Below, piece by piece: positions 13,529-20,764 of a stretch of DNA of 20,764 bases. A program made the position numbers and the translations under genes. Source of the stretch: Clostridiales bacterium (GTDB lineage Bacteria; Bacillota; Clostridia; Christensenellales; Aristaeellaceae); the NCBI GenBank assembly GCA_019420065.1, contig JAHZHX010000041.1, forward strand, positions 1-20,764, in the 5' to 3' direction. Positions within the stretch are counted from its first letter, which is position 1, and each line of letters starts with the position of its first letter. The notes under the pieces were generated by a model. It was given only the letters and a program-made list of their open reading frames with translations, ran no database searches and was not told the origin of the DNA.

Positions 13529-16003
13529 TTATTGGGCCAGGTCAAAAATGGAGGCTTCCTCACTGTCACCGTCGCCGGCGCTCAGCCAGCCGCGCACGGT
13601 ATCCCACAGCGATTTTCCGCTGGACGGCGCGCGTGCCTGGGCAATCTGGACCAGCTGCGTGCCTTCCAGCAGCACGCCATTCTGCAAAAGCTCGTAGTTA
13701 ATGGGCGTTACGCGGTAGGTATAGACCACGCCCAGCTTCGCGGTAGCGTCGGCGTAATAGACGGTGTCGCCGGCCTTGCCGTTGAGCTCGGTCAAAATAA
13801 TGCTTTCGCCGTCGCAGTCGCGCTGCACGCGCAGAAGCGCCGCCTCCGTGGGCGTAATGCAGAGAACAGGGTTGCCTTTGCTGTTATGCGTTACATAGAA
13901 GGCGCTGGGGCTGGACGGCGCCTTCCATGCCGTCGATTGCTTGACCAGCTTGTTTTTGGCGGAAAACACCTCGGAATACCGGTAGCTCTTGGGCGTCAGC
14001 TTGGTGGCCAGCATGGCCTCTCCAAGCCATTCCACGCTGGCGCGGTCAACCGTTTGCCAGATCACGCCGTCCGGCGTGGCAAAAGCGGGCTTTTCCTTGC
14101 CGGCGTATGCGGCCTTAAAAAATTTGGTTGCCAGCGCGGCGGTATGGTCGCCGCCCGATATCCAGGAAGCCAGACGGTGGGTTTTGTCCGGATTGTCAAA
14201 ACCGATCCAGAAAGCGGTGGAGATCTCACTGTTGTAGGCGGCCATCCAGATATCGCGGTTGCCGCCGCCCGTCATGTTGACGGTGCCTGTTTTTCCGGCC
14301 ACCGGCGTTCCCGCGCCGGACAGCTTGGCGCCCGTGCCGCTGGCCGTGACGGATTGCAGCAGGCTGTTCATCAGATATGCCGTTTCCTCGCTGAGCACGC
14401 GCGTGCCCGAGCGGGTATGGGCATAGAGCACGTTGCCCTGAGCGTCCTCGACGCTGCGGATGAAATAGGGCGCGTAGTAGGTGCCGCCGTTGCCAAAGGC
14501 CGCGTAGGCGGCAGCCAACTGCACGGGAGAAACGCCGTAGGTCAAAGAGCCCAGCGCCAGCGACAGGCCCCAGTCCGAATCGGTGAGCGGAACGCCTACT
14601 TGACTGAGATAGTTCCTGCCTGCCTCCACGCCGATACGCGAGAGCATTTCGACCGCCGCCACGTTCATGCTCCATTTCAGCGCTTCGCGCACGGTGACAT
14701 AGCCGTGATAGCTGTTGCCGCTGTTGCGCGGCGTATAGTTGCCGGGGAAGGTTGTGGGGGTATCGTTGAGCACCGTTGCCGTGGTCGCGCCATAGTATTC
14801 GATCGCCGGCGCGTATACGACCAGGGGCTTGAGCGCCGAGCCTGGCTGCCGCTGCATCTGCGTGGCGCGGTTCAGCCCGCGCTGCACGGTGTATTCGCGC
14901 CCGCCGACGATGCACCGCACCGCGCCGCTGTTTGCGTCCAGGCAGGCCATGGCGCTCTGCGGCTTTTCCCCGTCGGAAGCGGCGGCGGGAAAGGCCGATT
15001 CCACGGCATACTGTCCGTCAATGATTTGCTGGTATTCGGGGTCAAACGCCGTGTAAATGCGGTAGCCGCCGCCCAGCAGCGCGTCGCCCGATACGCCCAG
15101 GATCCGCCCCGCTTCTTCAATCACGGCGTCCATATACCAGCCATAGGCGTTTTCGGCCTTTTGCACCGGCTGCACCTGCAATTCCTCGGCAAGCGCCGCT
15201 TCATAGGCGGAATCATCCAGCATCTCGTTATCATGCATGGTTGCAAGGATGTACCCGCGTCGGGACGCGTTGTTTTCCGGGCTGATATGCGGCGCGTAGG
15301 CCGAGGGCGCTTTAATGATGGCTGCCAAGGCTGCGGCCTGGTTGGGCGTCAGTTCGGCGGCGGAAACGCCAAAATATGTGCGCGCCGCCGTCTCCACGCC
15401 GTATGCGCCGCGGCCGAAATACACATAATTTAGGTACATCTCCAGAATCTCGTCCTTGCTGCATTGTTGCTCCAGCTGCACCGCCAGGTAGACCTCCTCG
15501 AGCTTGCGGGCAATGGTTTTTTCGGTGGACAGGTGCGTGAGCTTGATCAATTGCTGGGTGATGGTGCTTGCGCCCTCGCTGAAGGAACGCGAGCGCAGGT
15601 TGGCGGCCACTGCGCCCAGGATACGCACAGGGTCAAAGCCGGGATGCTGGTAGAAACGCAGATCCTCTGCGGCAATGAAAGCATTTTTCACATGATCGGG
15701 CAAGGTAGAAAGACGTATGACAACCCGGTCTTCGCTGCCCTTGAGCACGCTGACCTGTTGGTCATATCGGTCATAGATCGCTCCTGTCTGCTGCACCGAG
15801 GTGATTTTGCTCAGATCCAGCTGCTGCCAGGATGATACGTCAAAAATAAAGTAGCCTGCCGTCAGGCCCGCCGCGGTCAGCAGCAGCATGGTCAGCGCGA
15901 CCTTGCGGAAAATATGCCGTTTGCGCTTGCCTTCATAACGACGGAGCGCGCGGACGTCCTCCCGCTCCATTTGTTTTTCCATTTTTTTCACATTCCGACG
16001 CAA
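13529..16003 (-). CDS. Class A penicillin-binding protein (transglycosylase-transpeptidase)
   Basis: This 824-residue bifunctional PBP1A-type enzyme polymerises glycan strands and cross-links peptidoglycan outside the membrane. A basic cytoplasmic tail (1-33) is followed by one membrane helix (34-53). The glycosyltransferase domain (about 75-260) has AAEDLRFYQHPG with catalytic E113 and EGASTITQQL. The transpeptidase domain (about 345-640) has S389-A-L-K392, S445-M-N447 and K571-T-G573. Residues about 695-790 look like a fibronectin-III-like C-terminal domain (VVYTYRVTPINY). The start is TTG 16003, chosen because GGAGGG (16012-16017) lies eight bases upstream; the first in-frame ATG, at codon 8, has no such site. 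It is divergent from the small secreted protein gene. Confidence 0.93.
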   Translation of the reverse strand: MRRNVKKMEKQMEREDVRALRRYEGKRKRHIFRKVALTMLLLTAAGLTAGYFIFDVSSWQQLDLSKITSVQQTGAIYDRYDQQVSVLKGSEDRVVIRLSTLPDHVKNAFIAAEDLRFYQHPGFDPVRILGAVAANLRSRSFSEGASTITQQLIKLTHLSTEKTIARKLEEVYLAVQLEQQCSKDEILEMYLNYVYFGRGAYGVETAARTYFGVSAAELTPNQAAALAAIIKAPSAYAPHISPENNASRRGYILATMHDNEMLDDSAYEAALAEELQVQPVQKAENAYGWYMDAVIEEAGRILGVSGDALLGGGYRIYTAFDPEYQQIIDGQYAVESAFPAAASDGEKPQSAMACLDANSGAVRCIVGGREYTVQRGLNRATQMQRQPGSALKPLVVYAPAIEYYGATTATVLNDTPTTFPGNYTPRNSGNSYHGYVTVREALKWSMNVAAVEMLSRIGVEAGRNYLSQVGVPLTDSDWGLSLALGSLTYGVSPVQLAAAYAAFGNGGTYYAPYFIRSVEDAQGNVLYAHTRSGTRVLSEETAYLMNSLLQSVTASGTGAKLSGAGTPVAGKTGTVNMTGGGNRDIWMAAYNSEISTAFWIGFDNPDKTHRLASWISGGDHTAALATKFFKAAYAGKEKPAFATPDGVIWQTVDRASVEWLGEAMLATKLTPKSYRYSEVFSAKNKLVKQSTAWKAPSSPSAFYVTHNSKGNPVLCITPTEAALLRVQRDCDGESIILTELNGKAGDTVYYADATAKLGVVYTYRVTPINYELLQNGVLLEGTQLVQIAQARAPSSGKSLWDTVRGWLSAGDGDSEEASIFDLAQ

Positions 16004-16092
16004 AACAATCGCCCTCCCTGCCTGCTATCATGCCCATTTGCGCATAAACTCTTTCATACGGAAGTCATTTGGCAGTTATTGTCCTTTGCCTC

Positions 16093-16121
16093 TTGTATTC
16101 CGTTTGAGCGCATGATATACT
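16093..16121 (+). promoter_or_regulatory. Promoter of the small secreted protein gene
   Basis: TTGTAT (16093-16098) and TATACT (16116-16121) are 17 bases apart, with TGA before the -10 giving an extended element, 31 bases upstream of the ATG. For the divergent penicillin-binding protein I found no convincing promoter in 16018-16092. Confidence 0.62.
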
Positions 16122-16152
16122 ATATCCAATCTTCTGGAAAGGGTGCCCCGCC

Positions 16153-16668
16153 ATGAAAAAGCTGATGGTTCTTCTCTGCGCGCTGATGCTGGTTTTGCTG
16201 TCGTCTGCCAAGGCGCAGGAAAGCTATACGGCTTATTGCGGCGCCGCGAAGCTTTTCACGCTGTCGTATGATTCCGCGGCGTACTCGCTGGATACCAACA
16301 GCTATCTGGGCACGAGCGGCGGCGGTCATACCTGGCTGGGGATGTTTTACAGCAGCAGCTATACCATTGACTGCGCGGCGGACAAATATGGCGATCTTTC
16401 GCTTTCTGACGATTCCGGCAGCGCCGCGTCTCAGCTGACGGCCTATCTGTCAAGCGCGCTGGCGGGCGAGCAGGCAGCGCTGGTGGAAACCTGCCGCTGC
16501 GGGGGCGTTACGTTTGCGATTTTTTCCCTGGGCGGCGGGCAAAGCTATTATGCTGCCGCGGCGATTGGGGGCTATGCCGTCAGTTTTGAGATTTACAACA
16601 TGCGCGGGGGCGTGGACGAGGGCGCGCTGCGCGCCCTGAAAGCCTTCCTTAACGGAATCAGTCTTTGA
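16153..16668 (+). CDS. Small secreted hypothetical protein
   Basis: This 171-residue protein has a typical signal peptide, MKKLMVLLCALMLVLLSSAKA, with likely cleavage before QE. The mature part begins SYTAYCGAAKLFTLSYD and is rich in Ser, Gly, Ala and Tyr, with three Cys residues near its middle (DCAADKYG and ETCRCGG), which could form a disulfide. Predicted beta-strands such as VTFAIFSLGGGQSYYAAAAI and a final helix (EGALRALKAFLNGI) suggest a compact folded domain. It has its own promoter and a strong terminator, so it is a single-gene transcript. I do not recognise a family. The ATG at 16153 follows GGAAAGGG by about ten bases. Confidence 0.75.
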   Translation: MKKLMVLLCALMLVLLSSAKAQESYTAYCGAAKLFTLSYDSAAYSLDTNSYLGTSGGGHTWLGMFYSSSYTIDCAADKYGDLSLSDDSGSAASQLTAYLSSALAGEQAALVETCRCGGVTFAIFSLGGGQSYYAAAAIGGYAVSFEIYNMRGGVDEGALRALKAFLNGISL

Positions 16669-16689
16669 TTATGGTGCGGATTTGGGCAG

Positions 16690-16728
16690 GCGATGCTTTG
16701 CAAAACGAGTGGAAGCATCGCTTTTTTT
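16690..16728 (+). terminator. Intrinsic terminator after the small secreted protein gene
   Basis: GCGATGCTT (16690-16698) pairs perfectly with AAGCATCGC (16713-16721) and is followed by seven T residues (16722-16728). Confidence 0.92.
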
Positions 16729-16750
16729 CTGCACTAAATGCGTTAAATGA

Positions 16751-16779
16751 TTGACGCGTGCGGGGAAATTTTATATGAT
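16751..16779 (+). promoter_or_regulatory. Promoter of the nadK-nudix-nfnAB operon
   Basis: TTGACG (16751-16756) and TATGAT (16774-16779) are exactly 17 bases apart, a near-consensus SigA promoter. The -10 overlaps the upstream ATG codons of the nadK frame, so those cannot be the start, and transcription should begin about 30 bases before GTG 16814. Confidence 0.85.
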
Positions 16780-16813
16780 GAAGCTTGTTCAGCATCAAAA
16801 ACAGGGGGATAAC

Positions 16814-17611
16814 GTGCGCTTTTTATTTTTTATCAATTCGCAGTCCCGGGAGGCGGAAGCCGTGCGGGACAGCCTGGCAGAGGAGCTTGTCCGGCGCGGA
16901 CAAACGCTTTGCGGGGAGGACATGGCGGAGCAGGCGGATGTAATTGTCGTGCTGGGGGGCGACGGCACCGTTTTGCGTGCGGTGCATCGCTGGCAGGCGC
17001 TGCACAAGCCGTTCTGGGCGGTGAACTGCGGGCATTTGGGGTATTTGAGCGATTGCGGGCCGGAGCAGGCGGCGGAAGGGATACGGCGCATCCTGGAGGG
17101 GGAATACCGGCTGGAAGAGCGATGCGTGCTGGATGGCACGCTGCAGGGAACGCACCGGATGCGGGCGCTCAACGAGCTGATTTTTCATCGCGGCGAGTGC
17201 GCGCACGGTTTGTATATTGAGGCGCGGGTCAACGGCAGTCTGGCGATGCGCTATCGCGGCGACGGGCTGGTGGTATGTACGCCGTCCGGCTCAACGGCGT
17301 ATAACCTCTCGGCCGGAGGTCCGCTGCTGATGCCGGAGATGGACCTGCTGTGTTTGACGCCTATCTGCGCGCAGGCGCTTTCGGCGGCGCCGATAGTGGC
17401 GTCAGCCCGGGATGAGATCTGTATTTCCTGGCGTATGAATGACTGCGAAGGCGCGCATCCCTGTGTTACCGCGGATGCGCTGGAGAAAATGACGCTGGAA
17501 AATGCGGGCGAGGCGGTTTTGCATGCCATGTCGGAGCGCGTTTCGCTGCTGCGCACACAGTGCGGGCATTTTTGCGAACGGCTGCAGCAGCGCATGCGCT
17601 GGAATGTATAA
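16814..17611 (+). CDS. nadK: NAD kinase
   Basis: This 265-residue cytoplasmic enzyme phosphorylates NAD+ to NADP+ using ATP or polyphosphate. The signature GGDGT lies at 48-52 after VIVVLGG, followed by FWAVNCGHLGYLSD, the NE pair (N120, E121) in ALNELIFHR, GDGLVVCTPSGSTAYNLSAG (149-168) and LTPICAQAL. GTG 16814 is the start: AGGGGG lies five bases upstream, and the ATGs further upstream overlap the promoter -10 box. The length is slightly below the usual 270-300. It opens an operon with a Nudix hydrolase and NfnAB, so the enzyme that makes NADP+ is co-expressed with one that reduces it. In many Clostridia nadK sits beside argR and recN instead, as far as I recall. Confidence 0.93.
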   Translation: MRFLFFINSQSREAEAVRDSLAEELVRRGQTLCGEDMAEQADVIVVLGGDGTVLRAVHRWQALHKPFWAVNCGHLGYLSDCGPEQAAEGIRRILEGEYRLEERCVLDGTLQGTHRMRALNELIFHRGECAHGLYIEARVNGSLAMRYRGDGLVVCTPSGSTAYNLSAGGPLLMPEMDLLCLTPICAQALSAAPIVASARDEICISWRMNDCEGAHPCVTADALEKMTLENAGEAVLHAMSERVSLLRTQCGHFCERLQQRMRWNV

Positions 17612-17629
17612 AGCGGAAGGAGCGGCTAT

Positions 17630-18217
17630 ATGGCAGAGGAAAGAGACCGCAGCGGCCTGACGGCGGCGGAGTTTTTGCAGGCATATTCCATGGAAAAATA
17701 TCCTCGCCCGGCGTTGACGGCGGATAACGTGATCGTCCGGCAAACGCAGGAAGGCATGGAACTGCTGCTGATTCGCCGCGGCGGGCATCCGTATCTGAAC
17801 CGCTGGGCCTTGCCGGGCGGCTTTGCCAACCCGGGCGAAACGCTGGAGGAAACCGCCGCCCGTGAATTGCGGGAGGAAACGGGCGTTACGGGCTGCAAAA
17901 TGCAGTATGTAGGAGTGTTCAGCCGTCCTGGGCGCGATCCGCGCGGTTGGGTGGTGTCGCAGGCCTATGCGGCGCTGCTGCCGGAAGGGCAGACGGCGAG
18001 GGCGGCGGATGACGCGAAGGCGGCCGCCTGGTTCGGGGTAACGCTTGCGGCAGACCATATTACGCTGAAAAATGGCGAAACGCATTTTGATATTTTTTAC
18101 GGCCCGGATATGCGGGCGCAGGGAGGATGCGGGCTGGCGTTTGACCATGCGCAGATCATTGCGCAGGGACTGCGAACGCTGTTTCCCGCATGGCCGGCGG
18201 GTAAGGAGGAAGCATGA
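17630..18217 (+). CDS. Nudix hydrolase, ADP-ribose/NAD(P)-type pyrophosphatase
   Basis: This 195-residue hydrolase contains a perfect Nudix box at about 64-86: G64, five residues, E70, seven residues, then RELREETGV. The flanks PALTADNVIV and FSRPGRDPRGWVVSQAYAAL resemble ADP-ribose or nicotinamide-dinucleotide pyrophosphatases, although the substrate cannot be fixed from sequence. No DNA-binding domain of the NrtR type is visible after the Nudix domain; the C-terminal 60 residues are short and mixed. ATG 17630 follows AAGGAG by eight bases. It starts 18 bases after nadK, and its TGA overlaps the ATG of nfnA as ATGA, which means tight translational coupling. In this operon a role in NAD(P) turnover or damage repair is the simplest reading. 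Confidence 0.88.
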   Translation: MAEERDRSGLTAAEFLQAYSMEKYPRPALTADNVIVRQTQEGMELLLIRRGGHPYLNRWALPGGFANPGETLEETAARELREETGVTGCKMQYVGVFSRPGRDPRGWVVSQAYAALLPEGQTARAADDAKAAAWFGVTLAADHITLKNGETHFDIFYGPDMRAQGGCGLAFDHAQIIAQGLRTLFPAWPAGKEEA

Positions 18218-19053
18218 ATCGGATTTTAAGCAAGGATATTTTGAATGATACGGTTACGCGCATGGAGATCGAAGCGCCGCTGGTGGCCCGCAAGGCGGAA
18301 CCGGGGCAGTTTATCATCCTGCGCGTTCATGAGGAAGGCGAGCGCATTCCCTTGACCGTGGCGGATTTCGACCGTGAAAAGGGCACGGTCACGATTATTT
18401 TCCAGATCGTGGGTGCGACAACGGCCAAGCTTAACCGGCTGAACGCGGGCGATTGCGTGCATGACTTCGTTGGGCCGCTGGGCAGAGCGACGCATACCGA
18501 AGGGCTGAAAAAGGTAGCCGTGGTGGGCGGCGGCGTTGGGTGCGCCATTGCCTATCCCATTGCCAAGAAGCTGCATGCCCAGGGCTGCGAGGTGCATGCC
18601 ATCACGGGCTTTCGCAATCGGGAGCTGGTGATTCTGGAAGAGGAGTTTGCGGCAAATTCATCGCGGCTCTTTCGTATGAGCGACGACGGATCCTGGGGCG
18701 AAAAGGGACTGGTGACACAGGCGCTGGAAAAGCTGCTTTCCGCCGGAGAAGCATACGACGAGGTAATCACCATCGGGCCTTTGCCGATGATGAAATTTGT
18801 TTGCCAGGTGACGAAAAAATACGGCGTGAAAACGGTCGCGAGCATGAATTCCATTATGATTGACGGTACGGGCATGTGCGGCGGCTGCCGGCTGACGGTG
18901 GGCGGCAGGATGCGCTTTGCCTGCGTGGAAGGCCCGGAATTTGACGGGCATGAAATTGACTTTGACGAAGCCATCGCCCGCAGCGGCAATTATAAAGAGG
19001 CTGAGCGCCGCGCTTACGAGGAAACATGCAATCTGTTCAGGGAGGGCTGCTGA
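18214..19053 (+). CDS. nfnA: NfnA, small subunit of NADH-dependent ferredoxin:NADP+ oxidoreductase
   Basis: This 279-residue flavo-iron-sulfur protein belongs to the ferredoxin-NADP reductase/dihydroorotate dehydrogenase electron-transfer family. EPGQFIILRV and RIPLTVADFD bind FAD (about 29-53), VAVVGGGVGCAIAYPIAKKL starts the nucleotide domain, and ITIGPLPMMKFV is typical. Its [2Fe-2S] site reads DGTGMCGGC plus a later Cys: D217, C222, C225 and C237, the one-Asp three-Cys ligation known from NfnA. With NfnB it bifurcates electrons between ferredoxin, NADH and NADP+. An older annotation is sulfide dehydrogenase beta subunit. The ATG overlaps the Nudix stop and follows AAGGAGG. nfnB starts one base after its stop. 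Confidence 0.92.
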   Translation: MNRILSKDILNDTVTRMEIEAPLVARKAEPGQFIILRVHEEGERIPLTVADFDREKGTVTIIFQIVGATTAKLNRLNAGDCVHDFVGPLGRATHTEGLKKVAVVGGGVGCAIAYPIAKKLHAQGCEVHAITGFRNRELVILEEEFAANSSRLFRMSDDGSWGEKGLVTQALEKLLSAGEAYDEVITIGPLPMMKFVCQVTKKYGVKTVASMNSIMIDGTGMCGGCRLTVGGRMRFACVEGPEFDGHEIDFDEAIARSGNYKEAERRAYEETCNLFREGC

Positions 19054-19054
19054 T

Positions 19055-20443
19055 ATGGCGAACATGGAAATGAAAAAGTATCCCATGCCCGTGCAGGCGC
19101 CCGAGGAACGCTGCAATAACTTTGACGAGGTGGCGCTGGGATATGACGCGATGACAGCCTTGCTTGAGGCGCAGCGCTGCCTGCACTGCAAAAACGCGCC
19201 CTGCGTCAAGGGCTGCCCTGTACAGGTACGGATCCCCGATTTTATTGCCCGGATCGCATCAGGCGATATGGAGGGAGCATACCAGACGATTGCGCAGACG
19301 AACGCGCTTCCTGCCGTTTGCGGCCGCGTTTGCCCGCAGGAGAGCCAGTGCGAGAGCAAGTGTGTGCGCGGCATCCGCGGCGAGCCGGTGGCGATCGGTC
19401 GGCTGGAGCGCTATGCGGCGGACGTACATAATGCCCGCGAGCGGCAGACGGTGAAAAAGTCGGCGGATAACGGGCATAAGGTGGCGGTAATTGGCTCCGG
19501 GCCGTCCGGATTGGCCTGCGCCGGCGATCTGGCCAGCCGCGGGTATCAGGTCACGGTGTTTGAAGCGCTGCACCGCGCCGGGGGCGTGCTGGTATACGGC
19601 ATTCCGCAGTTCCGTTTGCCCAAGGAAATTGTGCGCCGCGAGATTGAAGGCTTGCAGCAGCTGGGCGTAAAGGTGGAAACCAATACAGTGATCGGCAAAG
19701 CGGTCACCGTGGATGAATTGATGCGGGAATACGGCTTTGAGGCAGTATTTATCGGTACCGGCGCGGGACTGCCCAAGTTCATGGGCATTCCGGGTGAAAA
19801 CCTGAAGGGCGTGTATTCCGCCAATGAATTCCTGACGCGCGTAAATCTGATGCGCGCCTGCGACGCGGGCAGCGATACGCCCATACAGCATGGGCGGCAT
19901 GTGGCGGTCATTGGCGGCGGCAACGTGGCCATGGACGCGGCGCGCTGCGCCCGGCGCATGGGGGCGGAGGTTACGGTTGTTTACCGGCGCACACGCGCCG
20001 AACTGCCCGCCCGGCGCGAAGAAGTGGAGCACGCCATGGAGGAAGGGATCGCTTTCAGCTTCCTGACCAATCCGACGGCGGTGCTGGGGGATGAGCAGGG
20101 CTGGGTCAGCGCGCTGCGCTGCCTGCGGATGGAACTGGGAGAACCGGATGCGTCGGGCCGCCGCCGTCCGGTGGCCGTGGCGGGCAGCGAGCATGAGATC
20201 GCCGCCGACTGTGTGATTATGGCGCTGGGCACCTCGCCTAATCCCTTGATTCGCGACACGACCGAGGGGCTGGAAACGGAAAAGTGGGGCGGCATTATCG
20301 TTGCGGACGACACGGGCAAAACGTCGCGCGAGGGCGTGTATGCCGGCGGCGACGCCGTAACGGGCGCGGCGACGGTGATCTTGGCCATGGGCGCGGGACG
20401 GCAGGCCGCAGCGGCGATCGATGCTTATTTGCAGAACAAATAA
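19055..20443 (+). CDS. nfnB: NfnB, large subunit of the NfnAB transhydrogenase (GltA-type)
   Basis: This 462-residue protein is the catalytic NADP(H)-binding subunit of the bifurcating transhydrogenase; it is homologous to the small subunit of glutamate synthase and is often annotated gltA. Two [4Fe-4S] sites are visible near the N-terminus: CLHCKNAPCVKGC (C42, C45, C50, C54) and CGRVCPQESQCESKC (C89, C93, C99, C103). The FAD motif GSGPSGLACAG is at 147-157 with GGVLVYGIPQFRLPK after it; the NADPH domain shows GGGNVAMDAARCARRMGAE and VVYRRTRAELPARREEV; the end has GDAVTGAATVILAMGAGR. The immediately preceding nfnA makes NfnB far more likely than glutamate synthase, since no large glutamate synthase gene is present. 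The ATG follows AGGGAGG. Confidence 0.92.
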   Translation: MANMEMKKYPMPVQAPEERCNNFDEVALGYDAMTALLEAQRCLHCKNAPCVKGCPVQVRIPDFIARIASGDMEGAYQTIAQTNALPAVCGRVCPQESQCESKCVRGIRGEPVAIGRLERYAADVHNARERQTVKKSADNGHKVAVIGSGPSGLACAGDLASRGYQVTVFEALHRAGGVLVYGIPQFRLPKEIVRREIEGLQQLGVKVETNTVIGKAVTVDELMREYGFEAVFIGTGAGLPKFMGIPGENLKGVYSANEFLTRVNLMRACDAGSDTPIQHGRHVAVIGGGNVAMDAARCARRMGAEVTVVYRRTRAELPARREEVEHAMEEGIAFSFLTNPTAVLGDEQGWVSALRCLRMELGEPDASGRRRPVAVAGSEHEIAADCVIMALGTSPNPLIRDTTEGLETEKWGGIIVADDTGKTSREGVYAGGDAVTGAATVILAMGAGRQAAAAIDAYLQNK

Positions 20444-20458
20444 ATTCATAAAGGAGAA

Positions 20459-20484
20459 GGGCGGCAGGAATTTTCCTGCCGCCC
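20459..20484. repeat. Palindrome copy 1 after nfnB
   Basis: GGGCGGCAGGAA (20459-20470) and TTCCTGCCGCCC (20473-20484) are perfect inverted repeats around TT, 15 bases after the nfnB stop. A near-identical palindrome lies at 20686-20711. There is no T-run after it, so it is not a classic terminator on its own. Confidence 0.8.
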
Positions 20485-20512
20485 CAGAGCGCTGGATAAA
20501 GCCCGCAAACAC

Positions 20513-20552
20513 AAAAATTCCTTCGAAGAAAGAAAAAATCGAAGGAATTTTT
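20513..20552. terminator. Bidirectional terminator-like hairpin
   Basis: AAAAATTCCTTCGA (20513-20526) and TCGAAGGAATTTTT (20539-20552) pair perfectly over 14 bases with a 12-base purine loop. The A-tract and T-tract at the two ends give a U-run in either direction. It is probably the true end of the nadK-nfnB transcript. Confidence 0.72.
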
Positions 20553-20571
20553 GCTTGCTGCGTCAACTTCA

Positions 20572-20620
20572 CTTGCAGATGGCGGTCACTTACGTCTGTG
20601 TAAGCTCCCTTATCTGCAAG
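20572..20620. other. Nested inverted repeats of unknown function
   Basis: CTTGCAGAT (20572-20580) and ATCTGCAAG (20612-20620) enclose a second stem, CTTAC (20589-20593) with GTAAG (20600-20604), around GTCTGT. The arrangement could fold as a stem with an internal loop in RNA or single-stranded DNA. Confidence 0.5.
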
Positions 20621-20657
20621 CTCGTTTCCTTGCCTTGCAGACTTTCTCAGCCTCTGC

Positions 20658-20684
20658 CAGTCTGTTGACTTTGTCAACAGACTG
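20658..20684. repeat. Perfect 12-bp hairpin with TTT loop
   Basis: CAGTCTGTTGAC (20658-20669) pairs with GTCAACAGACTG (20673-20684). Its right arm with flanking bases recurs with one mismatch at 6701-6718. No T-run follows. Confidence 0.7.
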
Positions 20685-20685
20685 A

Positions 20686-20711
20686 GGGCGGCAGGAATTC
20701 TCCTGCCGCCC
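20686..20711. repeat. Palindrome copy 2
   Basis: GGGCGGCAGGA (20686-20696) and TCCTGCCGCCC (20701-20711) are inverted repeats around ATTC. The 26 bases differ from copy 1 (20459-20484) at a single position, so the two copies bracket 20485-20685 as both direct and inverted repeats. Confidence 0.8.
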
Positions 20712-20712
20712 C

Positions 20713-20744
20713 CAGGGCATCAAAAAAGTCTTTTTGATGCCCTG
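20713..20744. terminator. Strong hairpin at the right end of the gene-free region
   Basis: CAGGGCATCAAAAA (20713-20726) and TTTTTGATGCCCTG (20731-20744) form a perfect 14-bp stem with the loop AGTC. The A and T tracts are inside the stem rather than after it, so its strength as an intrinsic terminator is uncertain; it may serve a gene converging from the right, outside the window. Confidence 0.55.
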
Positions 20745-20764
20745 CGATGAAATTTCGCTAAAGC

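Larger units (their letters stand above)
20444..20764. other. Gene-free 321-base region made mostly of inverted repeats
   Basis: No plausible gene is present. Six hairpins, listed separately, fill most of it. The minus-strand frame that enters from 20677 runs on antisense into nfnB and is not supported as a gene. The last 20 bases hold no recognised feature. Confidence 0.75.

Noticed and set aside
13448..15433. A 661-codon open frame on the plus strand
   Set aside because: It is antisense to the penicillin-binding protein gene, has no ribosome binding site and shows no recognisable domain.
18214..20443. Dihydroorotate dehydrogenase electron-transfer subunit plus glutamate synthase small subunit as the identity of the last two genes
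   Set aside because: The adjacent order, the one-Asp three-Cys [2Fe-2S] site in the first and two N-terminal [4Fe-4S] motifs in the second fit NfnAB; no pyrD or large glutamate synthase gene is present.
19259..20677. A 472-codon open frame on the minus strand entering nfnB
   Set aside because: It begins in the hairpin region and runs antisense through nfnB; the composition is that of a shadow frame.

Overview
The window looks like chromosome of a GC-rich, strictly anaerobic Gram-positive bacterium of the class Clostridia. The evidence is an oxygen-sensitive class III ribonucleotide reductase with its radical-SAM activase, an NfnAB-type bifurcating transhydrogenase, a DUF4317 protein (a family I know mainly from Clostridia), strong AGGAGG ribosome binding sites and SigA-like promoters. 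I cannot name genus or family. No rRNA, tRNA, CRISPR array, transposase or phage gene was found.

Layout. (1) 1-1976, minus strand: nitroreductase, then a secreted ComEC-like metallo-beta-lactamase protein with a lamin-tail-like C-terminus, then the start of a small Cys-rich protein that runs off the left edge. (2) 2049-3991, plus: tadA, then a secreted PpiC-type foldase ending in a strong terminator. (3) 4173-5722, plus: an XRE regulator with helical C-terminal region, split by a one-base frameshift in an A-run, and a small four-helix membrane protein. (4) 5723-6832: an AT-rich island with one orphan gene and an upstream broken reading frame. (5) 6833-10981, minus: nrdG, nrdD and trxB. A promoter with NrdR boxes lies between nrdG and nrdD, and nrdD carries a fused C-terminal glutaredoxin-like domain. 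(6) 11198-12334, plus: DUF4317 protein. (7) 12389-16003, minus: secreted repeat-type protein and a class A penicillin-binding protein; 16153-16668, plus: small secreted protein. (8) 16814-20443, plus: NAD kinase, Nudix hydrolase, NfnA and NfnB in one tight operon. (9) 20444-20764: gene-free, densely packed with perfect hairpins including two nearly identical palindromes.

How the genes work together. Two redox modules stand out. The nrdG/nrdD-trxB block makes dNTPs anaerobically; the NrdD-glutaredoxin fusion beside a thioredoxin-reductase-like gene suggests a dithiol-fed rather than formate-fed enzyme. The nadK-nudix-nfnAB operon joins making NADP+ with reducing it through ferredoxin/NADH bifurcation. 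The rest is envelope biogenesis (PBP, foldase, secreted proteins) and uncharacterised proteins.

All calls come from reading the sequence and from memory of protein families; no database search was run.
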